Shown here one piece after another: positions 1 through 11,725 of a stretch of DNA of 64,000 nucleotides. The position numbers and the translations under genes are program-made. The stretch is from positions 16,055,391 through 16,119,390 of the forward strand of contig NC_037264.1 in assembly GCF_000002425.4 (NCBI RefSeq), in the 5' to 3' direction. How positions within the stretch are numbered: the first letter of the stretch is position 1; each line of letters opens with the position of its first letter. Origin of the DNA: Physcomitrium patens. Its lineage: Eukaryota > Streptophyta > Bryopsida > Funariales > Funariaceae. Below the pieces are notes generated by a model. The model was not told the DNA's origin, searched no databases, and saw nothing but the letters and a program-made list of their open reading frames with translations.

Positions 1-26
1 TATATATATATATATATATATATATT
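1..26. repeat. (TA)n microsatellite
   Basis: The window opens in an uninterrupted TA dinucleotide run of about 13 units, cut by the window edge. Nothing else is attached to it. Confidence 0.9.
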
Positions 27-3000
27 CACCTAACTTAATTTTTTTTATTGTTTTAAAAATTTGATACTCTTAAATTACTTATACTTCCTTGCTATCCTAA
101 GTTATTATTGCCTTATATTTTTTAATAATTTTTTAAATTTTAGATATAGTAATTAATTTTAGCATTTTAGACTTTTTAGAAAAAAAGAAATATTTTCTTA
201 TATTTTTTAGTATATTGTTTTAAATCTTAGAAATAGTTTAATATTTTTTTTAATCTCTTGGCATAATTGATCTTTTTGAAAAAAAATGCACAAATATTCT
301 TTGCTCTCTACTTTTATAAATTGACAAGAAGATAATGATTTTTAATAATGATATAATTTTGGAAAATTTTAAATATATCCCTTGAATATCCTAAAATATC
401 AACAATATCCTTCTATTTTTATAAATAATAAATATATTTCTTGTATTTTTTAAAATAAAAAATATTTCTTTAAATATAATAAGGTATCATCAATTTAATA
501 AAGATGCAAGAATTCTCATGGATTCCATTATTTTTTTAGACTTTATCTAGGATCCAAATTGCATGCCTTTATGATGGTCATTTGGATCTTGTGTCACATT
601 TTTTCTATAGAAACTACAATCTATATTAATTGCATTATAGCAGAGCTCATATAATATATTTGGATAATAAGATTTTGTAGGTGTAGAAAGTGGAGTACTA
701 AGGTTGGTTTGATAAGAAGAATGGATGGACCTAGAGATGCGAGTCAAGCTCTCCAAGCCCATCATAGAGACAATTCTTTCATATCTTTTCTTATCTTCTC
801 TCTTGCTAATACTAGCTATTTGCAAGAAGTAAAATTACCTTTTATAAACTTTTAGTTTTTTATCAATACAATTTTAATTAACAATATATTACCCTCTATA
901 CGTACTTATATATAATAAATCCATATTCTTAGTGTTATCTTTCTTCCATCTAATTCCAAAGCTTTATTATCTCTATAACAATTTTTTGTATTACCATATC
1001 TATAAGAATTGATTCAACATGTCATTGGATTGTCTCTTAATCCAAAATTTCTATATTACATCTATAAGCAAGCGATGTTGTATTTTGTTGCATAAAAGGA
1101 CCCTAGTTTGCCACTTATTGAGAAGTAGTTCTTGGTGTATACAACCCTGCTACTCAAACATGGAGGATCTTGCTTAGGTGGGAAGAATTCAAGGCTTATA
1201 ATATACCATACTTTTTAGCCATGGTAGTAGATAATTTCATGCAATCATATAAAATTATCCTCATTGACCATGATAGATATACAATGCATATATATATGAC
1301 TCTATAAACATAGTGTAGAAAAAGTCTAATGATGAGCCATCAAGATATAACTTTTCATATTATGAACAATATCATAATCAAACAATCTTTAGATGCAATA
1401 TACTTGTGTATTCAACATAGTACAAGATGGGATATTACAACCTATGATATAAATCCATGAGTATAGGAATTGTATAATGTATGGCTTTTCAACATGCTTA
1501 GCAATATGTATTTAGTGCAATATCATAATTATATTTGGATGATGAACAAAGTGATGATAGCCAAATATAAGGAATCAAATAGAATTCAAATCTTAATTCT
1601 AGATCCGGCAAACATACATGTTGTAACCACACTAAATGATGTGCCTCTTAATTCTTCCAAATAATTCTTGAAAATCATAAAATCATGCAATTTGGATCCT
1701 ATATAAAGACAAAAGATAATATAATTATGAAAATTTATGAACTTTTGTCAAATTAGTGAAAAAAAATTTACTAAGATTTTATTAATTTTTTTAAAAATTG
1801 TATAAAAATTACATAAAAATATAGAATTAATCTACAAGAAATGTTGATGAAAGCACAAGATGGGATGTGGAGTTCAAATTTACAAAACCTTTGTCTTAAA
1901 ATATATTAAAACTCAACTATTTGACAATTACTAAGACTTCTACTTCTTGGAGGAATATTTTGCTTATCAAAAGCATAGAAACTTTTAAAATGAATATTTA
2001 AAAAATTATTAGTTTTAAATTCAACATCTTGTTATTAATCTACTTAGCTTAAGCTTTTGAATTTTTTAAGCTAGAAAAGAGTTGAATATAGAGATGGTAG
2101 TACCCTGTGCTTTATTTATAATAAAGTCTTAGTATTTAAAAACTTATTCTTTAAATAATAAATTTCAATTCTTTTTAGGCCACATATGCAAGTTCTAGAA
2201 TAGAATATGAGTTATGTAATCAATAAAATTAATGAAGAGCTCATCAAAATTTGAAAGTTAATAATTTCAAATTAAAAAAAAATTCTTGTCTTAAAATTTC
2301 AAATTAAAAAAAAATTCTTTTCTTAAAATTTCAAAAAGATAGTATATGAAGGATTTAAAATAAAGATAGATTTTGTACAAGGCATGAAAAGAGTCAAGAA
2401 AGTATCAATATCTTAGAAGTTTAGATAAGAACTACTACAAATTTTTTAATGCATCTATAACAATAACTTTGAAATATTTGTAACTATATAATTACATGCA
2501 ATTTTTTAATACAATTATTTTTTAAAAGATCCAATTTCTATCTTAATTAGAAATAACATAAAAAATATAATAAAATAAAAATATATATATATATTTTTGT
2601 AAAATACCACAAAATGATGCTTTAAAAAAATTTCAAAATAACAATGCTACTACTAGCTTATTTGAACCAATCCCATAACTTCAAGCATTATAATATTTTA
2701 GCTTGCATAATGATCCATAATGGCATTATTGTATAATATGTAATCTTACTTTTGAATATATCAAATACTTGGCTAGGAAAGTAAATTAGAAATTATAATA
2801 ATAAATATTCTAATATTTCTAATAGAATCTTAAATAAATCCTAATTAAACCTTAAAAAATTTAATTCAATCTTAATCAATTTCAAAAAAAACTTAAATAT
2901 TTTTTTAAAAAATTATAAATAAATCATAAAAAATACGAAAAAAATTATAATGTTAAAAATAAAAATCCTAAATAAATAATTAAAAAAAAATTAATTATAA

Positions 3001-4092
3001 TAAAATTTTAACCAAATCCTAAAAAAATCTTAAGTAAATCTTAATCAAATCTATGTAATAATTTTAAAATTTCAATAAATATTAATTGAACTATTAATCT
3101 TGATTTAATTTTTTGTCAAGAGTTTTTACCTTCAAGAAAAATTCAAGCACAAAAAGTTTGAAAAAAAATCAAATATATGAAAACACAAAAAGAACTCATA
3201 ACTTTCTAAGATGTTAGTTACTCTCTTTAGTCTAAATGTTGATCTCCTAGCAGCAACTATTTATTATTAAACACCTTGATTGCTCTTAAACTTGATAAAA
3301 TTATAAAAAATCAATCCCACTATAATTTTATCAATTTTAATTTTAATTAAACCAAAAAATTACTTAAGGTCAAAAAAAATATTTCTAACCTTCAAAATCA
3401 AATATTTGAGATCCTAATTCAATCAAATTCTAATACTATTGAATCTAATTATCCTATTGATTTTGAATTTTTAAAATATATTCAAGACAAGTGCATTCAT
3501 AATTCTACAAAATTTATAAAATTTGCAAATATATTTTTTTTATTTCTCAAAATTTAAAATCAATAACAATATTTCTAACTCTGAAAAGCTATTTGAAACT
3601 TATATTTATTCAAAATCATTTGAATTTATTGCTGAAAAAATCCACATAAGGTTGGCCTTCTATCCTTGCTCTTTGATTAACAAAAGAATTGTAGAATCTC
3701 CATAGATTTGTAGTTTGGTGCTATAAGGTCTGATTTTCATCTTGGTTCATAATTGATCATGTTTGCATAATAATTCTTAGTTTCTTAAGATAATTTTTGC
3801 TACCAAATATTATTAATTTTTCCTAAATATGCTTATATAACATAATTTTTTATTTTATTTTATTTTTCTTTATTTATGGCTAATGAAAGTAAGTAGAAGT
3901 TTTTTTTATAAAAATAAAAAAATTGATACTACATATTTTACTACCTTCCTAATCTTACCTATGTTTTTCTATTATACTTTTCAATTAAAATCTTTTCTAA
4001 TAGAATCAATATTTTTCTTATTCAACATGTATTCATATCATAATATAATAATGCTAAGTTTTTGAAACAATGGATGCACTTCAAAAAGAATA
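27..4092. other. AT-rich sequence, no gene recognised
   Basis: About 4 kb of very AT-rich sequence. Open frames on either strand stay under about 95 codons, are rich in Ile/Lys/Asn/Phe/Tyr, and show no catalytic or binding motif I recognise. A 64-codon frame at 1470-1664 (+) and a 92-codon frame at 547-825 (-) are the longest and look like chance. A strongly decayed transposon could be hidden here, but I see no LTR ends or reverse-transcriptase motif. Confidence 0.6.
2262..2333. repeat. short tandem repeat, about 32-bp unit, two copies
   Basis: Two adjacent copies of a unit made of ATTTCAAATT, a nine-A run and TTCTTG/TTTCTTAAA, followed by the start of a third copy. Probably slippage in AT-rich DNA. 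Confidence 0.6.
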
Positions 4093-4330
4093 TATTATAG
4101 ACATATATATTTATTTTAATAATTATCTAAATAATATAAACAAATAGAAATAAATTAAATTAGATAAATTTGATTATATATTATAGACAAGCTTCCTAGA
4201 AGCTTTAAATATGGCTTTGGCTTATGATGTATTTGTAGTTGATTGATAGGTTAGAAACTTAGCCAATAAGTTACCCCCCTTATCACAGGTGTCAGTAGGT
4301 TGTGATAAGTAAGGGTAAATTTCACCTTTC
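4093..4330 (+). repeat. decayed CHC-family LTR fragment
   Basis: The sequence aligns by eye with the first part of the LTRs at 19520 and 51295. It has the same ordered blocks: a GACATATAT start, an AATTATCTAA block, the AAGCTTCCTAGAAGCTT block at about 4188, and a GATAGGTTAGAAA block matching the GGTAGGTTAAAAA block of the other LTRs. Later parts, including the TATA region and the 3' end, are not recognisable. It reads in + orientation and no internal region follows, so it is a fossil or truncated solo LTR. Confidence 0.6.
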
Positions 4331-5297
4331 AACAAAAATTATAAGATAGCCACAAGTAAGAGTTGCTTGTAATTGGTGGTATAAATTAAAAGATAAAAAT
4401 AAAAATAACAAAAGAAGACCAAATATGATGATTACTTTGTAAAAATTCTAAAGAAACTATCTTATTAAATTGTCTATACATATCCCTAGAATGGTTTCTT
4501 CTACAATATCTACATACTATTACATTTATTATCCAACAACAATCTAGTGGGTTTTTTTTTTTACAAAAGTGGTGCATCTCTTATCATTGTTATTTCTGGT
4601 TCTTAAAGTCTTGAATGGATTTTTTTTGAGATTGAAATTAAAAATAAGAATCCATCATATCTTAATTCCTATAGGGTAGAACATATAATTGTGGTCTTCT
4701 TTGATTCTGCTGGTAATTTTATTGGTTTGAGCAAAATTGACTTATATGCCTTGATTGCCTACATTGAGTGCACCAAAGCCTTGAAGTATGCTTGCCGGAT
4801 TCTATAGGAGGTGGGACTTGGTTTGAATTTTGACTCATAATTAAAAGAGTCATCTATTCTTGCATAGCCTTTATTTAATAGGCAAGTTCATTTTAAAAAT
4901 CTTATTGGCTTTGAAAGATTTCATTTTTAAATCCTTAAATGAAGAAACAAGTGAAGGTATTATCAATGAAAAGAATTTTCACAAATTGGATTATTATAAG
5001 TTTAAATTACCAAATGTATTTGATAATTTCTTCTCTTTTTTTTGTCTCAAAAAAAAAAAAAATGACCATGAGGGTATTACTTTGTTTCACTTTTGGTCTA
5101 AATTTTACTTGAAATACTCTCATGACTATGTCCTAATTCTTAAAGATTTGGAGAGGGAAGAGAGGAGGAAGAGAAGGGAAGGTAATTCTTATATCATTTA
5201 TAAGTTTTTTTTTTTAGGATACTTAAAAACCGTACAAAATAATAACCTAGATTTGTTATTAAATATATTATAAGAAGTTCTATGAACCTCTCTACAT
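4331..5297. other. AT-rich sequence, possible LINE RNase H fossil
   Basis: No gene can be supported. Around 4680-4830 (+) one frame reads through a short stretch that faintly resembles a LINE-type RNase H tail, with an Asp-Ser-x-Gly-Asn start and a Glu about 23 residues before Asp-Ser, and two in-frame stops close by. A 137-codon frame at 4860-5273 (+) is Lys/Phe/Leu-rich without motifs and is probably chance. Confidence 0.25.
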
Positions 5298-6616
5298 TAT
5301 CATATTACATATTGTCTTTTTTGAAAATGAATCGGGCACCTAGCTATGGAAGGTGAGATGTATTTTATAAGTATCTAAGAAGTCCTAATAGGTTTTATCC
5401 ATATGAGAAGAATATAATCCAAATTTAAATTCAAAAGTGCTAAAAAAAACTTTTCTTAATAGCCTCAATCTACATAAACTCCAATTACTTTGTTACTTTC
5501 ATATTTAAGCAATTTAGATTTTTCTTGTAAGTCCTAATCTTAATTAGTGAGCTTTGACAAGCTATAACTTCTAATTTGATAGTTTACTTGATGTGAAATT
5601 TTTCATGCAATTATCAATATAAGCCTTCTATATGCTCATGAAATTTTAGCCCAATCTATTTTACAGATTGTGAAAAAACTTCCAATGACTACACTAATGT
5701 GACTCATCCGCCAACTTGAAAGATGATACAAAAGTTTCGATAGTGATTTCTCCTTCTTTAATTAATAATTTTAATTCAAAATTGGTGTGTAGCTTGATCT
5801 TTAAGTTCTCTAAGACCATGCCAAATTTCACCTTGATCCAATTAGTATATTTTTAGATATCATAGAAATCCTATTCAACTCAAAACTGTCAACTTCTAAA
5901 ACCCTCTTGTGCTAAAAACTAGATATCTCTAAACCACACTACTAGATTAATAAAAACTTTTGTATATACTTAACACGCCCTACAATCTAGATTATACCAA
6001 ATTTTAAACTATAGATATTATACCAATTGCATGAACTAGCCAAAAGTGCTAGCCTTAATTGTATTTTATAAAATCCAAATCACCAATACAAACCTTGACT
6101 TTGAATAATAATTGCAAAGTCTTTACAAACCCTATAAAAAAAATCTAATGCCTTTAAAAAAGACTTAAAGTTAAGACTCTAATCTTTATTGTTAATCTTT
6201 CAAATCTCTCATATTCTACTCTAGGTCATTATTTTTGTAGCTGGAGGTCTGATTCAAGCTTGTCCCACAAACAATTGTCCTCCAAGTATCAATTTAACCT
6301 ATCCTAAGGATTTTTTAGCCCGATCCTATCTTCAATTTAATCTTCATATCAATAATATCAACTATTTATCTTTTCTATCCTAATTTTATCAATTTATGGC
6401 CTTTTTAAGATAATAAAAGAGTTTCTATATCCTAGAAGGTAACAATATTAATTAATTTTTATCTACTTTCTATTATGATAAGAAAATAGGTTAAGATGCT
6501 TTCATAAAAGCCTTATTAAAATATATTGAATTCTTGTTAAATTAATATAATAGAATATTAATCAAAAAATGATTTTTGGTCATATTTTCACCATATAGTT
6601 GTATCATAATATGATA
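5298..6616 (-). repeat. GYA-family LTR (LTR-1), full length
   Basis: About 1319 bp, matching the GYA LTR at 41577-42898 along its whole length. It starts TATCATATTACA (canonical TGTCGTATTACG), has the GGGCACCTAGCTATGGAAGG block, and ends near CACCATATAGTTGTATCATA, equivalent to the TATAGTCGTGTTACAACACGACA end elsewhere. It belongs to the longer LTR type that lacks the roughly 250-bp deletion seen at 8157-9231. No internal region follows: another LTR of the same family and orientation starts at once. Confidence 0.75.
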
Positions 6617-7815
6617 CTAGGCACTTTGTTGTAGAAGGTGAAGTTGTATTTTATAAATATTTAGAATACCTTAATAGATTTTACCTATATAAGAAGAATA
6701 TAATTCGACTTTTAATTCATAAGTACTTAAATCCAATTTCAATTGCTCAAAAGTACTCTTCTTAGTGACTTCAATTATATTTAAATTCCAATTGCCTTAT
6801 TACTTTCATAATCAGATAATATTGATTTTTCTGTACAAGTTCTAATTCTAATCAATGAGCTTTGGTGAACTACAATTCTTAATTTGACTATCTACTTAGT
6901 ACAAAATTTTACACACAAATGCCACTATAAGCCTTTTATATTTTCAAAAAAAATTCAATCCAATCCAATTTATAAATTGAGAGAAAAAGCTCAAAAACCA
7001 CATTGATGTCACTTAGCTACCAACTTAAAAGTTGATGCAAATGTTCCAGTAGTAATTATACCTTCTCTAATTATTAAATTCAATTCAAAATCAATATATA
7101 GCTTAATATTGGAGTCTTCTAATACTATGCCAAATTTCACCTTGATCCAACAAATAGAACTTTAGATATCATAGAAACCCTATTCAATCTCAAACAACCA
7201 ACTTCTAATACTCTCTTGTATCAAAACCTAGATATGTCTCAATTGTACCATTAGATTGATAAAAAGTTTTATACACACTTAGTTTTACACTCAATCAACT
7301 AACTATTGTCAAATTTTAAATTGTAGATAAGACATCAATTGTACTAATTAGCTAAGAATACTAGCTTTAATTGTATTACATAAAATCCAAATCACCAATA
7401 CAAACTTTGACTTTGAACAAAAATTACAAAGTTATTCCAAATCTTTTGAAAATAAGTCTTATATTTTTGAAATCACTCTAAATTTAGCTTTGCAATTCTA
7501 ATTGCTGATCTTCAAATGCCTTGGTATTTTGCCTTAGGTGGTTGTTTTAGTGGCCAAAGGTCTGATTTTGACCCAGTTCCACAAATGGTCGACCTTCAAG
7601 TATCAATCTAATCTATCCTAAGGATTTTTTAATCCAACTCTATCTTCAATTTAATCTTAGTATCAACCATGATAATTATTTATCTCTTTTAACTTATTTT
7701 TAGTAATTTATGGCTTTTCTAAAGTAATAAAAGAGTTTCTATAGCTTATAAGGTAAAATTACTAAGCAAATTTTAAGCTATAAGCTATTAAGACAAAAAA
7801 TTAAACTAAAAAGCA
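6617..7815 (-). repeat. GYA-family LTR (LTR-2), interrupted
   Basis: A second GYA LTR in the same orientation directly abuts LTR-1, lacking about the first 35 bp. It stops abruptly at 7815, where a CHC LTR begins. Read on the minus strand, it continues the GYA LTR piece at 19400-19519: the 5 bp next to each breakpoint (AAGCA at 7811-7815; TGCTT at 19515-19519) are reverse complements, and 120 + 1199 - 5 gives about the normal LTR length. I infer it is the second half of the LTR that CHC-1 entered. Confidence 0.75.
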
Positions 7816-8156
7816 TGTCAAGGATAGGAACTTGATAAAAACAAATAAACAAGTGAGACTTTTTTCAAAGAAAGATGNNNNNNNNNNNNNNNNNNNNNNN
7901 NNNNNNNNNNNNNNNNNNNNNNNNNNNNNNNNNNNNNNNNNNNNNNNNNNNNNNNNNNNNNNNNNNNNNNNNNNNNNTAAATAGAAATAACTAAATATGT
8001 ATCTTAAGAAAGAAATTGGAATGGCTATTGCCAAAAGTCAAGAGAACTAGAGACTCTTGAAATTAGACTATAAGCAAGAAAGGAGTTGATAAGAGTGAAG
8101 AAGGCTTAACTCTTGCCTCTATATATACTATCTACTTGGGAGCTATGTGGCGACAT
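7816..8156 (-). repeat. second half of a CHC-family LTR (3' LTR of CHC-1)
   Basis: On the minus strand this matches the last part of the CHC LTRs (compare 19830-20069 and 51620-51855): the TATA region GATAGTATATATAG, the AGTCTAATTTCAAG block, the TTGGCAATAGCCATTCC block, and a CCTTGACA end. It begins exactly where the 3' LTR of CHC-1 is cut at 26609. The two halves (313 bp and about 242 bp without the gap) minus a 4-bp target duplication give about 551 bp, against 550 bp for the 5' LTR of CHC-1. Confidence 0.85.
7878..7977. other. assembly gap, 100 Ns
   Basis: Exactly 100 Ns, a conventional size for a gap of unknown length. The flanks join almost without loss when aligned with the LTR at 19520-20069: only about one base should be missing. 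Either the gap is nearly empty or it hides an inserted sequence. Confidence 0.95.
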
Positions 8157-9231
8157 TGTTGTGATGTAATACAATTATATAGTAAAATTATAATTAAAAT
8201 TGAACTTCTAATTAATATCTAATTATCTTAGTTAAATTATAATTTAAGGTATCTAAACATGGCTTTTATAAAAGCCTCTTAGATTATTTTCTTATCTTAA
8301 TAATTAGGATGAAGGTTAGTTAGTAATTTTAGCTTTTAGGTTGTAGAGACTCTTCTACTACCTTAGAAAGACCATAAATTGATAAAATCAGAATAAAAGA
8401 AGTAAATGGTTGGTATGGTTGATACTAGGATTAAATTGAGAGTAAGATTGGGCTAAAAAATCCTTAGGATAAGTTAGATTGATACCTAAGGGTCGACCAT
8501 TTTTGAGACAGGGTCAAAATGAGACCTGTGGTCACTAAAACGACTGCCGAGGGCAAGTTAGTGGATCATTCGAAAATCAAAGATTAGGATTTAAGAGATA
8601 GCTTGAAGTTCTTTTCTAAGACATAAGAATTAATCTGAGAGGGTTTTGGAAGACTTAGCAATTATTGCTCAAAGTCAAGGTTTGTATAAGTGATTTGGGT
8701 TTTATATAATATAATTAAGACTAGTAATTTTGGCTAATTTGTACAATTGATGTGACATCTATAGTTGAAATTTTGATTCTATTTGGATTATTAGGTGTGC
8801 TAAGTTTTTACAAAAATTTTGTGATAATCTAATGGCGTAGTTTAGAGATATCTACTTTTTAGCACAAGAGGATTTTAGAAGGTGGTAATTTGAGGTTGGA
8901 TAGGATTTCTATGATATATGAAGATCTATAGGTCGGATTAAGGTGAAAAATAGTATTGTACTGAAGGACTTGAAGATCAAGCTACACACCAATTTTGAGA
9001 CAAAGTAAATGCTTAGAAAGGAAGAAATTATTGCACGGATTTCTGCTTCACTTTTCAAGTTGGCGACCGAGTGATATTAATATAATTTTTGGAGGTTTTC
9101 TTATAATCTATTATATTCTTCTTATATGGGAAAAATCTATTAGGGTTTCTTGGCTACTTTTAAAACACAATTTTACCTTCTACAGCTAGATGCCCAGTGC
9201 ACTCTTGAGCAAAACAACATGTAATATGACA
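8157..9231 (+). repeat. GYA-1 5' LTR
   Basis: 1075 bp, starting TGTTGTGATGTAATAC and ending AACATGTAATATGACA. Compared with GYA LTRs of about 1.3 kb it lacks about 250 bp, with the same deletion join (AAGAATATAAT next to AGATT, minus strand) as the 3' LTR of GYA-2 at 26610-27682. Confidence 0.85.
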
Positions 9232-9256
9232 TAAGAGGTGAACTCGACGTGAAAGT
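9232..9256 (+). promoter_or_regulatory. GYA-1 primer-binding region
   Basis: Directly after the LTR comes TAAG and then AGGTGAACTCGACGTGAA, a mutated form of TGGTGAACCCGACGTGAA found at the same place in GYA-5. A match starting TGG next to the 5' LTR is expected of a tRNA primer site; I could not assign the tRNA. Confidence 0.55.
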
Positions 9257-10614
9257 TTGGGGTGGAAGATATTAGATTATATTTGTGGTTATTTGGAATT
9301 GATGGCACAAGAAGGCAAGAAGGTTGAATTTGGACTTTTTGATGGAGCTTTGGATAGAGCTTCAAATGGATCTTCAAGCACAATTTCAAGTGGGATTTCT
9401 ATTGGTGAACAAGGTATGTACCTTGATCCAAACATTACAAAAATATTTCTAGCATTTATATTATTTATGCAACAGCAATAAGGCAATGATCTCAAAGAGG
9501 CTTTGGCAACCAAAGAATTACAAGCAGTGATTAACAACATTGACCAATTTGACGGGAGGAATATTTTCAAATATTTAAGATGTTATGTAGAGAAAATGGA
9601 ATTGAATCACATATCTGAGAAGGAGATGATTCAATCATTTGAGCTTGCTACAATATCAGAGATAAGAGAGCATATAAGGTCTATTATGGAGCAATTTAGA
9701 GTTCTTGGGAGATACTTTCACATGCATTGAAGGATGAGTATTTTTTGGAGGATAATGATCGAGTTACCAAGAAATCATTCTTGGAATGGATTGAGTGACC
9801 TAACAAAAATTTGCAAGCTACAGAATTATTAAGATAATTTGAAAGGCAATTATATTGATTATTAAAAATGGAAAAATTAACATTGGAATCAAACAAGGTT
9901 GAATTGTTCCTTCAAGTTGCTGATAAAGAATTACAAGAGAAGTTAGAGGTTCTTCCTGAAGATAAGGAAGAAGAAGAAGAATTGACAACAAAGTGGAGAG
10001 CTGCTGAAGATGCTATTGAATTACTTGCAAAAAAAAAAAGGAGAAAGGATAGGTTTTGTACTCAAAGAGTGGTACAAGTATTAAAGACCCTAATGCCTAC
10101 TACACAATTGATTGTGCCTATTGTCCAACTTTCATTAACTACACCAAAAAAAGAAGATATGGAATTTAAAGAGATTGTACGAGAGATGGAAGATCTTCAA
10201 ATCAAACTTGCAAGGCTTGAAGAAAAGACTTCTACAATAAGTTCTAAGGCTACTTTTAAACAAGGGTATGTAAAAAGATGTATTTGGTGTGATGATGATT
10301 CTCATTCTTAAAAAGATTGTAGTGAATTTGATGAGATGGTACAACAAGGCATTGTTTATTGGAGAGATGGAAAGGTTGCATTGAAAGATACTGGTGATCT
10401 TTTCCAAACCAACTTTGATAAAGGAGGCATGAAAGCATTGGTTAAAGATTATTTGGCAATACATGGAATTTCAACAATGGAAGTTGCAAGTTATGAAATA
10501 TGGTGGATAATGATGGCAAACAAAATTTTGTTGGAAATGTTCAACCAAGTGGATTTTGGTCTTTTGCCATTTTTAAAATGCAAAAAGAGAAGATGCCATA
10601 GGAAGCTTTATTGA
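9257..10614 (+). pseudogene. gag: GYA-1 gag (broken)
   Basis: Would encode the capsid/nucleocapsid polyprotein that forms the cytoplasmic retrotransposon particle. It aligns with the gag of GYA-5 (60168-59407): the KALQAV, IDQFDGRNI and LRCYV blocks are in one frame (9257-9730), then a one-base deletion near 9695 moves the rest into another frame (9868-10614). A CCHC zinc knuckle of spacing Cx2Cx4Hx4C lies at 10280-10320, followed by a stop within it. Further stops sit in the LEWIE-stop-PNKN and FERQ regions. Each of these lesions that I checked is shared with GYA-2. No intact start codon is certain. Confidence 0.85.
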
Positions 10615-10861
10615 GAATTACTGTAATAATTTGTAGTGCTATGGATTGGAAGGATCCTGTAGAAGCTTTGTCAGTACATGCATATTTGCTAAAAGTCAAC
10701 ATGAAGCTTTAATAGAAGAAAATAAGAGAGGAAATTTTGATGATTCAAGAAAAGAAAATTCTTCTAAGAGGCAAATTTGAAGACATAAGGCTCGTGCAGC
10801 GGCTTTACAAGAATTGCCCACAAAAGATACTTCAATAATATCAAAATAAAAAGTAAAGGAG

Positions 10862-11722
10862 ATGAAAGATAAAAGTAAATTGACAACTTATAAACTACTC
10901 TCTGATATTGAAGTAGCAACATATTTAAAGGGAGTGCTTGAAGAACATGTGCTTGATGCTAAGGTTGAGTTTACATTGAAAGAAATTTTAGGAATTGGCA
11001 AGAAAGAATTCTATGATGTCATTATTGACAGTATCAAACAAAAGAGACAACTAATGGGAGAAGTTGGATTGAATCATGCTATCGATGCACACATATATGA
11101 AGATAAAGAAGATGTATTTGATAATTGTTACAAATAAACAGCAAGTGAAGGAAGTAATCATAATGAAAGGGTACGCTTTGATGATCAAGGTAATAAAGAT
11201 AGAGAGGTTTTAAGTCATTATACTTGAAAGCATTGGGCTAGAGCAACTACAAAGGCATTAGTAAAGATTGGAGATATAGACAAGCCGGTTGTTGCTTTGA
11301 TTGATTATGATTCAGAGATAAACCTTAGGTCTAAAGATCTTTATATGAAGTAAAGGTAGCCAATTGATATGGAATATGGATGAGTAATACATGTAGCCAA
11401 TAATACATAAGGGGAGGTATATGGTACTTGCTTATATATAAAAATTTGGATTGGTGATGTTGTAATGGAGCAGAATTTTTTTATTCAAGATGCAACATCT
11501 TATCCTCTTATTTTGAGACAACCATATATTATTGCAACTCAGATAGAAAAAAAAGTATTTGATAATGGTTCAGCTTATGTACAAATTTATAGTGAGGATG
11601 GAAAGAAGGCAATACAATTTTTGACTGTGCCTCCAAATCATGAGTGAAATCGAGACAAATTGAGAGAAAATCCATTGCCAAAGGTTATTGAAGAATTCAA
11701 GGATTTTTTGGAGATACCATTA
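10862..11722 (+). pseudogene. GYA-1 protease and connector (broken)
   Basis: Corresponds to the 442-codon frame of GYA-5. First comes a connector (10862-11137) containing LLSDIEVATYLKGVLEEH, then an aspartic protease core at about 11285 whose catalytic Asp-His-Gly-Ser of GYA-5 has become Asp-Tyr-Asp-Ser, losing the glycine needed for the active-site turn. The block QPYIIATQIEKKVFDNGSAY and the VPPNHE block follow. The frame ends in a TAA at 11723-11725 that is also present in GYA-2, GYA-3 and GYA-5. Confidence 0.8.
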
Positions 11723-11725
11723 TAA

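Noticed and set aside
4672..4850. Possible LINE RNase H remnant
   Set aside because: Only a faint spacing of Asp, Glu and Asp-Ser; two stops nearby and no RT or poly-A tail. Too weak for a call.
4860..5273. 137-codon frame rich in Lys, Phe and Leu
   Set aside because: Low complexity, no motif, no conserved neighbour; expected by chance in AT-rich DNA.
7801..8034. 77-codon minus-strand frame across Ns
   Set aside because: It is CHC LTR sequence plus the gap; LTRs are non-coding.
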